Assembly (NCBI GenBank): GCA_015680685.1
Contig: MNCI01026969.1
Location: forward strand, 1-58,903
Direction of reading: 5' to 3'
Source of the DNA: Gnetum montanum
Lineage: Eukaryota > Streptophyta > Gnetopsida > Gnetales > Gnetaceae
Length of the DNA: 58,903 nucleotides
Positions 22,605 through 33,404 of this stretch are shown one piece after another. How positions within the stretch are numbered: the first letter of the stretch is position 1; every line of letters begins with the position of its first letter. A program made the position numbers and the translations under genes. Under the pieces are notes generated by a model. The model had not been told where the DNA came from. It made no database searches and worked only from the letters and a program-made list of their open reading frames with translations.

Positions 22605-25600
22605 TCATGCATTTCCCCTGCTGCCACTGTCACCAGTGTCCTTCAACTCTAAATCCAGCCCCAAAGGGTCGTCCTCCAGTGGGCCATCGTTTCTGGGAAT
22701 TATCCCTTCATGAAAGATTGCCTCTTCATGAGGCTCTCCTTCTAATGTTGGCTCCACAGGAAGACGCTCTTCATAGTTATGTTCCACCTCTGCTTCCACT
22801 GTTTCCTCTCCCAGCCCCTCAGCTGGCGTACAGCCTCTACCTGCTTCTGGTACCTGAAATACAAATAACATAAAAATTATAATAAGCAACGCTATGTCAG
22901 AAAATGTTCTAGCTAAGCCATGCGTAAACTTACTCGGGACGGCCCTGCTTCCACAGCAAAAGGAAGCTTGTCCAAGCTGGCCCACAAACGCTGCATGATC
23001 TTGTCCTCTGTCAGGTCTTCCCACACATCCTCGCCCGAAGCCGCCCCTGCTTTCACCTTCCCTTTCTCCACGCTACTCCAAGAGGGAGGATCTAGGTAGA
23101 AAGTAGAGATTGAAGCTTGATTCCCAGGGAAGACCATTGCTCTCTCCGAAGATGCAGTTACGGTCACCTGTTCCTCAAACTTCTTGAAAGCTTTAGATGC
23201 TCCGATGGTGTCCACAAAGACCTCCAAGGATCGAGCTTTAACAACGGAATCGCGGTAGGGTTTTCTGTAGGCGGCACTTTCCCTTTTGTATACATGCTTG
23301 TGGTCTTTCTCCTTTTGCCCCCATTCCTGTACACCCGCCCAGTAGTCCCTCCAGTCTCGACTTTTCTGAGCAAGGAGCTCTATTTACATCCTTTGCTCTA
23401 CTAACGCTTGACTAGTCTGTACGTTGTTCTTGATCGCTGTCCAATAACGGGAGTGGTCAATGACAGCAGTACGCTAGTCTTCATCCCCTGTCACTCGAGC
23501 CTGTAGCAACTCATATCACGCCCTTAGGTCTTCGATTTCTTTATTCAAAGATTCAACCCTCTGTTCTGACTACTGCAGCTTCTTCCATAGGTCCTCATTG
23601 ACATTCCTGCTTTCCCATACGGAGCGTGTCGAGCATAACGCACATTTACGCATTTCCTCATAAATGAGGTGTGGCACGACTGCCCCATCAGATGGGGACT
23701 CCGCTGTGTCTAGGTCAATGGGCTCCGCGGGATCCCATCGGAGGCGAGCTCCTGACAGAAAACAAGCATCAAAACAGATGACATATTATCACCAAGACAT
23801 TACGCAGTCACTTCGATTAACTTACCAGCGCCAGGTTCGATGCGTTCCAGACGCTCGATCATGTCATTAATGACGCCTTCCATGAAGGCAAACTTATCGG
23901 GGAAGTCTCTCCACGTTTCATTAACAGCAGCAGATGTTGAGGCATTTCCTTCCCCTATAGCGTAAATCAGGTTAGACATTACCTATTTATAGATTCTTTC
24001 AAAATATGCTAACGCACTCATTACCTCTACCGGTGCCAGTAGCAACTTCATCAGCATCCTCTGTATTTCTTTCCCTTTCACGCGTCGGAGTCCGTGCGTC
24101 ACTGGTTCCAGTAGCTGGGGCCTCCTCACGCACCCCAGTCTGTGCACGGCTCCCACTAGCAGCTAGGGCCATCCTACATGCTGAAGCCTACGCACGGCGC
24201 GTACTAACAGCTGGGGCCTCTTCTTCCAAAACTGAGGCCCCCTCCCCACGGCTTAGTACTATTGCCCCTGTCTCAGGGGTCAATCGACCTGTCGTCTTTG
24301 CTGCTTACATTCCCATGCGTTAGAACATAATTCCAGCTGATCTAAATGAAATATTGCGTATACAAACTATTTACACTTACCAGGTGGAGGCTTAGTCCGC
24401 TGCACCGTGAGCCCAACGGTGTGGCCTGCCTCGCCTTCACGGGCCTCAACCAGACGGAGCCTCTTCCGTCGAGCTGCAGGCTCCACGATTTCCACCGCCA
24501 AGCGCTTGCCCCACGAGGCATCGCCGGTGTAAGTAGGCATTATCCCGCCTACACTATCGAGACCTCGCACTCGGGGTGCCATCATGCCTTTAGTTGTCAC
24601 AGACATCGACTCTCCGATCCCTTCTGGTGGATCCTGCCCACGGGTAGTGCTAAGGATATGGGCGATCCAAGGTTTGGACACTTGGTCTCGGTCTTGCTGT
24701 ACCCAGACCCCATTCCTTCGAACGACCAGATACTCAGCAAACCGCCGAAGGACGGCTATGAAAAAGGCATGGTGCACGTTGAAGCGAAACTCAAGCTTCT
24801 CACGAAGTTTGACCATTTCATTGCGCAACCCCTTGGCAAGATGGCTTCCCCAATCAAAACGTGCTCCCTCCTCCAGCACCTCTCGCATGATACGCGTCTG
24901 TTCTACTGAGAAGAACCTCGCCTGCGAGAGCGTTTTGGGGAAGGTACGGGCCCAAAAAAGGGGATAAAGCGTCTTGGCAGTCTTCGACTCGAATTGCTCA
25001 CAAGGAAACCCCTTGGTCCCCTTAGGGATTCTTGCCCACTCCTGCAGAAGCTCCTCCACTCTGACGCCCCTCGCGGTCTTCACTTTTACGGGAAGGTCGC
25101 TGGAAGGGACGCCAAACAGGTCTGAGAAGAGCTGAGCGTTGATATCGAAGTTTACACGCACGTTATGCACGCGCGTGCTGAAACGATCTGCCTTCTCATT
25201 AAAGGAGTTGACCAGGCCTATCATCTCGCTGGCAGGGACATCAGGGGTTGCAGCCAAAAACAGGTGCATTAGCCCTGTGACCTGGATCTTGGTAACCACT
25301 GCAACTAGGGCCGCCGAGTGGCCAAGCCAACGCTGTGCCTCCTTGATGTCCCTGTAACAAAAGAGGNGCCCCTTGGTCCCCTTAGGGATTCTTGCCCACT
25401 CCTGCAGAAGCTCCNCGGGGTTCTGGAAGTATGTAGACACATGACGAGCCACAAACAGCGTGTTANAAAGGCCGCTGGAAGGGACGCCAAACAGGTCTGA
25501 GAAGAGCTGAGCGNCCTCCGTAAGCCGCGGGAGCTGAGCACTTGGTCCTCGGGATGGTCCGTCTCGATGGCTCCGTCCGTCAGNTGGGAGTTCCCTCTCC

Positions 25601-26229
25601 ATGTCCTCGACGCTGAGGGGTGAATCCAGGGTCCAATCCTCGTGCAGCCACCCGAGTCCCTTGCAATTCTTGAAANAAAGTTGCGCAGTAAAAACTGCAG
25701 GAATTCCAGCGCCCCCTTTCGGAACCAAATGGCCTTCCCCTGCACTCTTGTGTGAGGGGGAGGAACATTCGGCACGATAGGGTTCACCCAGCATAAAACC
25801 CCAATGATATCCAGCACAATCAGGATGGGCTTCAGCACGATGCTGTAGGGAAAAAGCCAAGACTCATTAACACCTACATCTACATTTGCACAGCTAACAC
25901 AGAATTCGTAAAACTCAATCAAGCCGAAATCGCCCAAACCCTTGCAACAACGCAAGGTTTGTCCCTAACAACGGCGATAAATGCAACCTCACCAAAACCC
26001 TCGCATTAACCCGAGGTCCGCAATTTTGACATTCGTATTCACGCAAAACACATTCAAGAAAAATAAAATAGACATATGGAACAAGCGTAAGCACGAGAAG
26101 AATGACCTACCGGTTAAAAGGCGTCGGGTCGCAAACATCGATCAGTGCCTGCGAAACACGATTCAAAGTCACCTGTACTTCGTCAATTTTAGCCAGTTTC
26201 GCATTCTTCTTCTTCGCCTTCGGTGCCAT
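22605..26229 (-). CDS. Multi-exon antisense gene carried by T3 (unknown function)
   Basis: Proposed exons on the minus strand: 26229-26111, 25842-24381, 24300-24025, 23954-23826, 23751-22934, 22853-22605. Introns end GT-AG; the best sites are GTAAGT after exons 2, 4 and 5, and the acceptors CCCTACAG, TTCTGTCAG and TTGTATTTCAG. The start ATG opens a lysine-rich head (MAPKAKKKNAKLAK). Exon 2 opens with a hydrophobic block (LKPILIVLDIIGVLCWV), then has LFSDLFGVPSS, ARIPKGTKG and LRRFAEYLVVRRNG. Exons 3-5 look helical and charged; exon 6 is acidic. In-frame stops (one in exon 3, a few in exon 5) show decay. Six Ns in exon 2, two framing small duplications, are assembly scars. I do not recognise the family; the layout recalls putative gypsy-type transposon proteins known as antisense extra ORFs in Tat elements. 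A minus-strand TATAAGTA lies at 26379-26386. Confidence 0.7.
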
Positions 26230-26378
26230 CGCGATAGTTGTAGAACTTCTTCACAGCCTACTTGCAAATCCTCGCAAGGTTCTCTGCTCTTCTTCTTCTA
26301 TGCTCTCCCTTTTCTCTGTTCTTCCTTGCAAATTCAAATTCACGATTGCCAACAACTGTTTCTTATCGAAAAATCACT

Positions 26379-26386
26379 TACTTATA
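26379..26386 (-). promoter_or_regulatory. Possible TATA box of the antisense gene
   Basis: TATAAGTA on the minus strand, about 150 bp upstream of the proposed start codon at 26229. The leader in between is purine-rich. Weak evidence: position and sequence only. Confidence 0.3.
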
Positions 26387-26718
26387 CGCAAGGATCGCCA
26401 ACTTGATATCAGATTTATTCGGAACTTTCCTGAAACGGAATCCAAAAATCTAGTATTAATTCGGTTGATATCGCACGCTCCACTGTCCGAAATGACGTTA
26501 AACTACCACATCTTATCGCCTCGTAATCGGGTTACATTGATTACAAGCCTTGTCCATATTATTCAAAATTCAATTAGCCTTCCACGTTTGGCGACATCAC
26601 GTCACTTGTCTCCTAACCATTTACACACTCGTTGGTTTTGCAGGACAGACGGAGGATGGACGCCATAGTTTCAACACCATTAATTTTGACAGGCCCATAC
26701 AGGAACTTAACAAGATAG

Positions 26719-28838
26719 TTGGACTCAGCACTAGTGGGCGATAACCCCCCTTTAGAAAGCGTAACCATAGCTGCGTCGGAGACGTCCCCAGAATGGCCAG
26801 AACAGTCAACACGCACGCTAGACCTGGAAGCCGGAGACATAACCGAGGACCCCCTCTGTGAGGTCCCTATAGTTATGCATAGGGGTGAGAATAAAACACT
26901 CAAAGTCAGTTCTCTATTAGACGAAAAAATGCACAACGCTGTAAAACAGGTCCTGCAAGACAACATTACTATCTTTGCATGGTCATACGAGGATATGCCT
27001 GGATTAGATCCTAGATTGATCCAACATAACATCATCCTCGACCCACAGGTTAAAGCGGTTAGGCAAAAGGCACGCAAGATCAAACCAGAGCTCGCGCTAG
27101 CGGTGCGTGATGAGATAACTAAGCTATACCAGGCTGGTTTCATCCGCGCAGTCAATTATTCAGACTGGGTATCTAACATTGTGGTCGTGCCGAAGAAGAC
27201 CGGGAGCATACGCATATGCATAGACTTCCGGGATTTGAACAAAGCCACAATCAAGGATAACTTCCCGTTGCCAAGTATCGACCAGCTAGTGGATACAACA
27301 GCTGGGCATGCGCTTCTGTCCTTCATGGATGGCTTTTCAGGCTATAACCAGATTCGCATTAACCCAGAACATCAGTTGACCACAACGTTCATGACACCCT
27401 GGGGGACGTTTTGCTACACCATGATGCCTTTTGGTCTGAAAAACGCAGGAGCGACGTATCAACGTGCCATGACATACATCTTTAGTGATTACCTCCTAGG
27501 AAGGCTGAATGATTATGTAGACGACATAGCTGTGAAGTCTTTGAAGTCAGACGATCATTCAGAGGACCTGGAGTTAGTCCTTAAAAGATGCTCCACACAT
27601 GAGCTCCGACTTAACCCAAAGAAGTGTGTATTCAGGGTCAAAACCGGACGCATGCTGGGGTTTGTGGTATCAGAAGCTGGGATACGAGTTGACCCTGACA
27701 AGGTCAAAGCCATTGTCGAGTTAAGACCTCCCACAGACCTCAAGCAATTACGCGGGTTACAGGGACGCTTACAGTTTATAGGCAGATTCATTTCGAGGTT
27801 AACCGACAAATTACACCCTATGCAACATTTGCTGAAAAAGGGGGTTAATTTTGAATGGACTGACGATTGCCAACGTGCGTTTGACAGTTTAAAATAGGAA
27901 CTGCAACATCTACCGACGGTTTTCCCACCACAAAGGGACTCGCCTTTTTTCATTTACCTCGCCACTTCAGACGTAGCAATAGCAGCGTTGCTTTGTCAGA
28001 AAAGGGATGATGGGTCAGAAATGCCCATCTACTACCTGAGTCACGCTCTATGCGCGTACGAGACGAGATATAATGATGTTGAGTGTAATTGCTTAGCATT
28101 AGTTTTTACGCTCAAGAAATGTAGGCATTATCTGTTTCGTAGTCAAGTTAACGTCATTTGTAAAAACAACATCCTTAGAGCCATTACGCATAGCTTATAC
28201 GAGAGTAGCAAAATAGCTCGCTGGAAGGCTATCACTGCGGAATTCGATCTGCACTATATTGCTCAATCATCCACGAAGGGCCAAGCGATAGCTGGCCAGT
28301 TAACAACTTCGCCGATTAACAATCACACAACAATAGAGCCAGAGTTTCCAGACGAATATGTACATAGTCTAAGCCCTGTCTCGACAGGCCTCGAAGCAAC
28401 GTTGTACTTCAACGGAGCTTCAACTGCTAGAGGCGGCAGTGCTGCCTCTGTTCTTACGCTATCTCCTGAGGATGTACGTCTACACGCTTATCGATTGACC
28501 TTCCCTTGTACGAACAATGTGGCAGAGTACAAGGGACTCCTCAGGGGGTTACTAACTGCAGGTGAACTCGATGTGCAACACCTGGCGGTTAGGGGTGATT
28601 CGATGCTAGTCATAAATCAAATTACGGGGGTCTATGCCTGCAAGGCTGCACATTTGCAGCCCTACTGCGATCAGGCTAAAGATCTTCTGAGACGATTACT
28701 ACATTCGACGCCCAAGACGTCCCGAGGACTGACAACACGCTGGCCGACGCACTTGCCACCCTGGCTTTACACGTGCCATCACACCTGCTTAACACCTGCC
28801 CTGCATTGATTACAGACTGCGCAGACCCTGTCATTTAG
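26719..28838 (+). pseudogene. pol: Reverse transcriptase and two RNase H domains of T3
   Basis: The RT domain spans about 27060-27640, with SDWVSNIVVVPKK, RICIDFRDLNKA, FPLPSIDQLVD and SFMDGFSGYNQI, and the catalytic YVDD in LNDYVDDIAVKS. The connection includes GFVVSEAGIRVDPDKVKAI. After a TAG at 27895-27897 the first RNase H follows (PIYYLSHAL, ETRYNDVE, CRHYLF). The second, archaeal-type RNase H starts near 28390: LYFNGAS, NNVAEYKG and VRGDSMLV, where the first catalytic aspartate reads asparagine. A one-base frameshift lies near 28700; the next frame continues with DVPRTDNTLADALATLA and meets a TAG at 28836-28838. The double RNase H marks the Tat lineage. Confidence 0.9.
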
Positions 28839-28841
28839 GCG

Positions 28842-30110
28842 GTGCAAATCTCCTCTCTTATCGAGGAAAGCATGCCAGAATGGTACGATAACATCAAAAC
28901 TTATCTTTTGCAAGGTGAGCTGTCATCTACATTAACGCGCGCACAGAAAGACGCAATCCAAAAGCCGGCTAAGCATTACGTCATCATCGGAGACAGCACT
29001 CTCTGTAGATGCTCCTTCAATGACATATTGCTCGCCTGCGTTAACAAAGACCAAGCACAGCACATAGTCAGCGAGGTTCACGAGGGACTGTGCGACGACC
29101 ACGTAGCACCAAGGGCTATCCTCCTGAAAATCCGATGCTTAGGGTACTACTGGCCACGCATGGAACGAGACTGCCTGACGAAGGTCAAGACCTATGACAC
29201 GTGTCAACGGCACGCAAACCTCATCCACGTGTCACCCACAGAATTGCATACGACACAGATAACATGGCCATTTCAGCGATGGGGACTGGACATCATAGGA
29301 CCCATCACACCAAAATCTTCTGCAAGGCATAGCTTCATTATTACCGCTACTGAGTACTTTACGAAGTGAGTAGAAGCTCTCCCCCTACGGAAAATCACAT
29401 CCCAACAAGTTTGCCATTTTATCTTGGACAATATCGTAACCCGATTTGGCCTCCCAATGACTATTGTGACCGACAATGGGCCACAGTTTAGTAGCGTGTC
29501 TACCAATTCTTTCTATGACAACCTAGTCATTAGGCAGTCTTTTTCCTCTCCTTATTACCCACAGGCAAATGGTCAAGCTGAAGCATCTAACAAGATAATT
29601 ATCAACTTGCTCAAGAAAATGCTCGATTGCAACAAAAGGCAGTGGCCTGAACAGATCCTCTACGTGCTATGGGCATATCGTACTACGTGTAGGACAGCTT
29701 CAGGCAGTACGCCCTATGGCCTGGTTTACGGATCTGAGGCGGTGCTACCTCTCGAATTGCAAATTCCTTCTCTGAGAATGGTCCTCTCCACCATTATAAA
29801 TGAGGCTGCACACACCGAAGCTCGGATAATGGATTTGAAGTCATTAGAGGAGAAGCGGATACAAGCTCCTGAGGCAATTGAGAAATATCAAGATAAACAG
29901 AGACAAAAGCATCATCATAATCTTCAGCAGCGTCCGATCAAGAAAGGAGACTTGGTTCTCAAGGCTGTGCGTGAACCAGTAGGCAAGTTCTCTGCAAACT
30001 GGGAAGGCCCTTTCTTGGTGATCGATGCATACGGCAACAGAGCGTTCAAATTGGCAGATATCAATGGCGAAGAGTTAGCAAACCCTGTAAATCACGTATA
30101 CTTGAAGTGA
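28842..30110 (+). pseudogene. int: Integrase of T3
   Basis: The zinc-binding part has HEGLCDDH and then YDTCQRH, where the first of the usual two cysteines reads tyrosine. The catalytic core keeps all three acidic residues: WGLDIIGPI, VTDNGPQF and, after PYYPQANGQ, the glutamate in AEASNK. A TGA at 29367-29369 falls after TATEYFTK, where the family usually has tryptophan. The C-terminal part has KKGDLVLKAV and NWEGPFLVI, then ends NHVYLK and a stop at 30110. The order RT-RNase H-integrase fixes the Ty3/gypsy type. Confidence 0.9.
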
Positions 30111-30158
30111 TATTTCATCTAGTGGCATCTACGGTGTTGACAGTAGGTATGGTAGTAA

Positions 30159-30665
30159 ACGTCTGCTACAACGTAAAACTGGCACTGATCGTCCGCTATG
30201 ACGTAAAACTGGAACTGCACGTCCGCTACGACGTAAAACTGGCACTGACCGTCCGCTATGACGTAAAACTGGCATGCCTTGCACGCGTTCGCCACGACGC
30301 TAAACTGGTAAATGGTAACCGTCCGCTACGACGTAAAACTAGCAAAGTTGTACAGGTCCACCAAGACGAAAAACTGGCATCTTTTGCACGCGTCTGCCAC
30401 GACGCTAAATTGGCACAGGTACGTAGCCGTCTGCTGAGACGTAAAACTAGCACAGCTTTGTCCCTGGGTCATGACATAAAACTGACATCCACATCATGGT
30501 CTGCTGAGACCATAAACCAGCCTTACCACCGTCCGCTACAACGTAAAACTAGCGCTTCTCAGTCTGCCCAGACTTTAAACTGGGACCATGGTCTGCTGGG
30601 ACTTAAAACCAGTAACGGCAGTCTACCAAGACTTAAAACTGGGATGTACAGACCGCTACCATGTT
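30159..30665 (+). repeat. Hairpin minisatellite of T3 downstream of pol
   Basis: About fifteen units of 29-40 bp. The consensus is a 4-base arm, 6-nt spacer, complementary arm, then TAAAACTGGC. Arm pairs seen are CGTC/GACG (most units), GGTC/GACC, AGTC/GACT and some with one mismatch. An unassigned 320 bp follows before the polypurine tract. Confidence 0.85.
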
Positions 30666-30985
30666 CAAGCAAGCGTGATCATTCTTGTACAGCCGCACAG
30701 CAGACGGGGTGGGATACTGAAATAGTACCAGCATCACCACCCCACTGGCATCCTACTGATTCCTCGGATAAGCAAAGAGGCATCTTACTGATCCCTCGGA
30801 GATGCCGCCACCGCGTCCGCCGCAGTGGTACCACCTCTGGGAGTTTAGCCTCGTTAGTCGGAGCCCCGACGAAATCCTCGATGGCAACGGCCCTGGGAGT
30901 CTCCGCCAATCATCGTTATCGGACACCGGCCTCGCAGATTCATCTGGCCGATTCCTGGTGCAGCCAGTTAGCTGCACTGCNCAAC
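30666..30985 (+). other. T3 3' untranslated region, no gene seen
   Basis: Between the array and the polypurine tract. It includes a small direct repeat (CTACTGATTCCTCGG and TTACTGATCCCTCGG, near 30752-30800) and an N at 30981. No coding signal. Confidence 0.5.
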
Positions 30986-30994
30986 AAAGAGGGG
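30986..30994 (+). other. Polypurine tract of T3
   Basis: AAAGAGGGG, four bases before the right LTR. It primes plus-strand DNA synthesis in this class of element. Confidence 0.7.
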
Positions 30995-30998
30995 CCAT

Positions 30999-32445
30999 TG
31001 AAACACCGTGAAAATTACGAGTCGGCCTCAGGCAAAGATTCGCAATTCCAGCAAAAACGCGCATCAGATTGGTTCAAAGGATGGGTTTACACTCTATTAC
31101 GCTCTATTACGCATGGCAGAGTAATGAGCATAATAAGCTTCAAGACAATCGCAGGCAGAGTTCAGAAAAGCACAACAGGTTGGCATTTTTTCTTACAGTT
31201 CACGGATAACTCGCCCTTTACGCTCGCTACGTGGCGGTGCGTACCATGGCGTATGTTGTCAAGTTATACATTGCTTATACGCTTCATTACGCGCAACTGC
31301 ATAGTGAGCGTAACTGGTACCTTGTTTACGCTTCCTCACGCGCAGCTGCGTAGCGAGCATAAACCACACCTTGTTTACGCTTCCTCACGCGCAGCTGCGT
31401 AGCGAGCGTAAATCACGTCTTGTTTATGCTTCATCACGCACAGCTGCATAGCGAGCGTAAACCACACATTATTTACACATTCATTACGCACAGTCACGTA
31501 GAGAGCTTATAGGCTCTTACTCCAGATTACGCTCATACACGCAACACAACGCGAATGAGCGTAATACTGCCTGAATGCATCCTATTCTTCACACGCACAA
31601 CACGCAAACAAGCGTGTTGTGCGTAGTCACAGTCTGACTTAAAAGATCATGCCAGCAGGGCCCGTAATATCCGGAACCCACATCATCAGGGCTATGCCTT
31701 CTCCGCGAAGTGCCGTGGCCTATAAATACCCCCGTTGACAAAGATATAGTAGTGGGCAAAAAAATTCAGATTGGCAAAATCAGAGAAGCAAATAACATAT
31801 TTCTGAGCACCAGAGCATTTAGCACTTTGGAGCAGAGATACAGAGAAACAGCGCTTTGGCAATCATGGACATCATCATCTTACAGCCGAAGTAGAGTACA
31901 GTTCAAATCGAGTACCAGTGACAGGAGCAATCTTTCTGCTGAAAGGTCTCTATCAATCAAAAACAGTTGATCGGTAGACGTCAAAGCTTGGCCCGCCTTG
32001 CATATCAGCTTAGCCCACAAGGTAGATCGGACTCCTGTTTAAACCATTTTGCTTGTTGTTCTGTGCTTGTTTCACATCCTGTAATATGGGATTCCCCAGT
32101 GTAATTTCTCATACGAAATATACATTTGTAAGTCAAAGCGCAGATCTTGAAGCTACGTGTTTCTCTTTTTCTAGCCTCCTTTCATCGCGTTTAGCATTAT
32201 CGCCGTTGCAATCCGGCCGCATCGTTTTTTTTCCCCTTGCTTTACGGTCCCTCAAATCAGATTGCTCTCTTTTATGCACTTTGCATTCTTTTACTGACTC
32301 GTAAGTCCCTGTCTGATCGACAAGACCGTTCAGGGCGCCGCGGATTCGTTTTTCCAGCTTAGCCCTCACGCAGATCCGTGGTTAAAACTGTGTACACCGG
32401 AATATCGGTCAGTATTTCCAGCTGTCGACGTTTTCTGTCGTTACA
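30999..32445 (+). repeat. 3' LTR of T3
   Basis: 1447 bp, TGAAACACCG to GTCGTTACA, followed by the ATCTC duplication at 32446-32450. It carries the same palindromic array (about 31272-31510) and TATA box (31721-31728) as the left LTR. Confidence 0.95.
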
Positions 32446-32450
32446 ATCTC

Positions 32451-33394
32451 CTTCTTAGATCTGTAATGTTGTTTGATGTTGGGGGTTATGGAAATGTGAA
32501 GGATTGGGATGGCCAAAGTGCACCATGTTGTTATTTGGTGATCCCAAGGGGGATGACATTGACACCCAAAGCTCACAAATCCAAAGGGTGGAGTAACAAG
32601 GGGTAACAATTTTTAGGAGGTACATGTTACTAGGCATCAAGGAGCTACATTTCTGCCAAGGAAGTAATAGTTCTTAGATACCAAAATGCCAAGGGTGCTG
32701 AAATGCCAAAGTGTGAAAGCAAAACTAGCTACCATAGTAAGGGGGGTAGGTAAGGTTCATCCACCATGCATCCTAGCTATCTACCACCTCCACATTATTT
32801 AACTTCCTCTTTTCTAACTATTTGATCCCCTTTCCCCCACCCACCCTGCCTGCCCATACCACCCCCCCACCCNNNNNNNNNNNNNNNNNNNNNNNNNNNN
32901 NNNNNNNNNNNNNNNNGGGGGGTGGTAAGAGGGGTTGGGAAGACTATCAACATTGAGGGGGGATGGGAGGTCAACACTGGGGATGAAGATTAAGCCCTCT
33001 AGGTTGGGTCACCCCCCTTTCCACACTAGAAATAGGTGAGTTCTTGCACTCCTCCATGCTAGCCTTGAAGTCTCCTAGCTAGCTTACACCACTGCAAGAC
33101 GTGTATCAATGTAGAGAAAAGTATACCCCCCATAAAAACCATCAAATTACCATTTTTGACATTCCAAAAGGCTTTTTTAACTTCACCAAGCCCAAATAAA
33201 AACACTAGCTGATTTGTTTCACTTTGGGAATGATACTTTAGTTACTTATGAAGCATTTTTCAGCCCCAAAAGTATGAAATATGTGAGATTTCCTCTTTAT
33301 GAGTTACAACCCTCATATCTACAATAAGACATTGACTTGGGTTTCATGGGATGTGATCACAATGGTTTCAACATGAAAATTTGATGGTGTTTCA
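32451..33394 (-). mobile_element. 5' LTR of T2, outer part
   Basis: Continuation of the T2 LTR beyond the T3 insertion. Read on the minus strand it begins TGAAACACCATC at 33394, as T1 and T3 LTRs do. It contains a 44-N gap at 32873-32916 whose flanks are inverted copies (TACCACCCCCC and GGGGGGTGGTA). The flank 33395-33399 is ACAAT. Confidence 0.65.
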
Positions 33395-33404
33395 ACAATA
33401 TTAA

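Larger units (their letters stand above)
22177..26643 (+). other. Possible pol intron of T3 enclosing the antisense gene
   Basis: A GTAAGT donor-like site lies at 22177, just after the protease. A good acceptor with a T-rich tract (GTTGGTTTTGCAG) ends at 26643, just before the coding start of the RT part (QTEDGRHSFN). Ogre elements of the same lineage are known to have an intron between protease and RT. The reading phase across the junction fits, but the TGA at 22149 and a TGA formed at the junction would stop translation, so the intron is only a proposal. Confidence 0.35.
16988..32445 (+). mobile_element. Element T3: full-length Tat-type Ty3/gypsy retrotransposon, 15.5 kb
   Basis: Complete insertion with LTRs 16988-18433 and 30999-32445, 5 bp target duplications, primer site and polypurine tract. 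The order is LTR, leader, gag, protease, hairpin array, a multi-exon gene on the opposite strand, RT, RNase H, a second (archaeal-type) RNase H, integrase, large hairpin array, LTR. The double RNase H and the RT wording (SFMDGFSGYNQI, TPWGTFCYTMMPFGLKNAGATY) are known features of the Tat/Ogre lineage. The LTRs differ by roughly 4 percent by eye, mostly by C/T and G/A changes, so the insertion is not recent. Stops in gag, pro and pol make it non-autonomous now. It is inserted in the 5' LTR of T2. Confidence 0.95.

Noticed and set aside
22605-23227. Minus-strand open frames as simple shadows of a sense gene
   Set aside because: There is no sense gene in this stretch, the frames join by good splice sites, and the protein blocks are conserved in T2.
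30159-30665. CRISPR-like array (regular repeats with variable spacers)
   Set aside because: The spacers are few bases long and related, the units are degenerate, and the context is a plant retrotransposon.
30107-31402. 431-codon open frame starting at the end of T3 pol
   Set aside because: It runs through the hairpin array, an N and into the LTR; the long frame is a by-product of the repeat.
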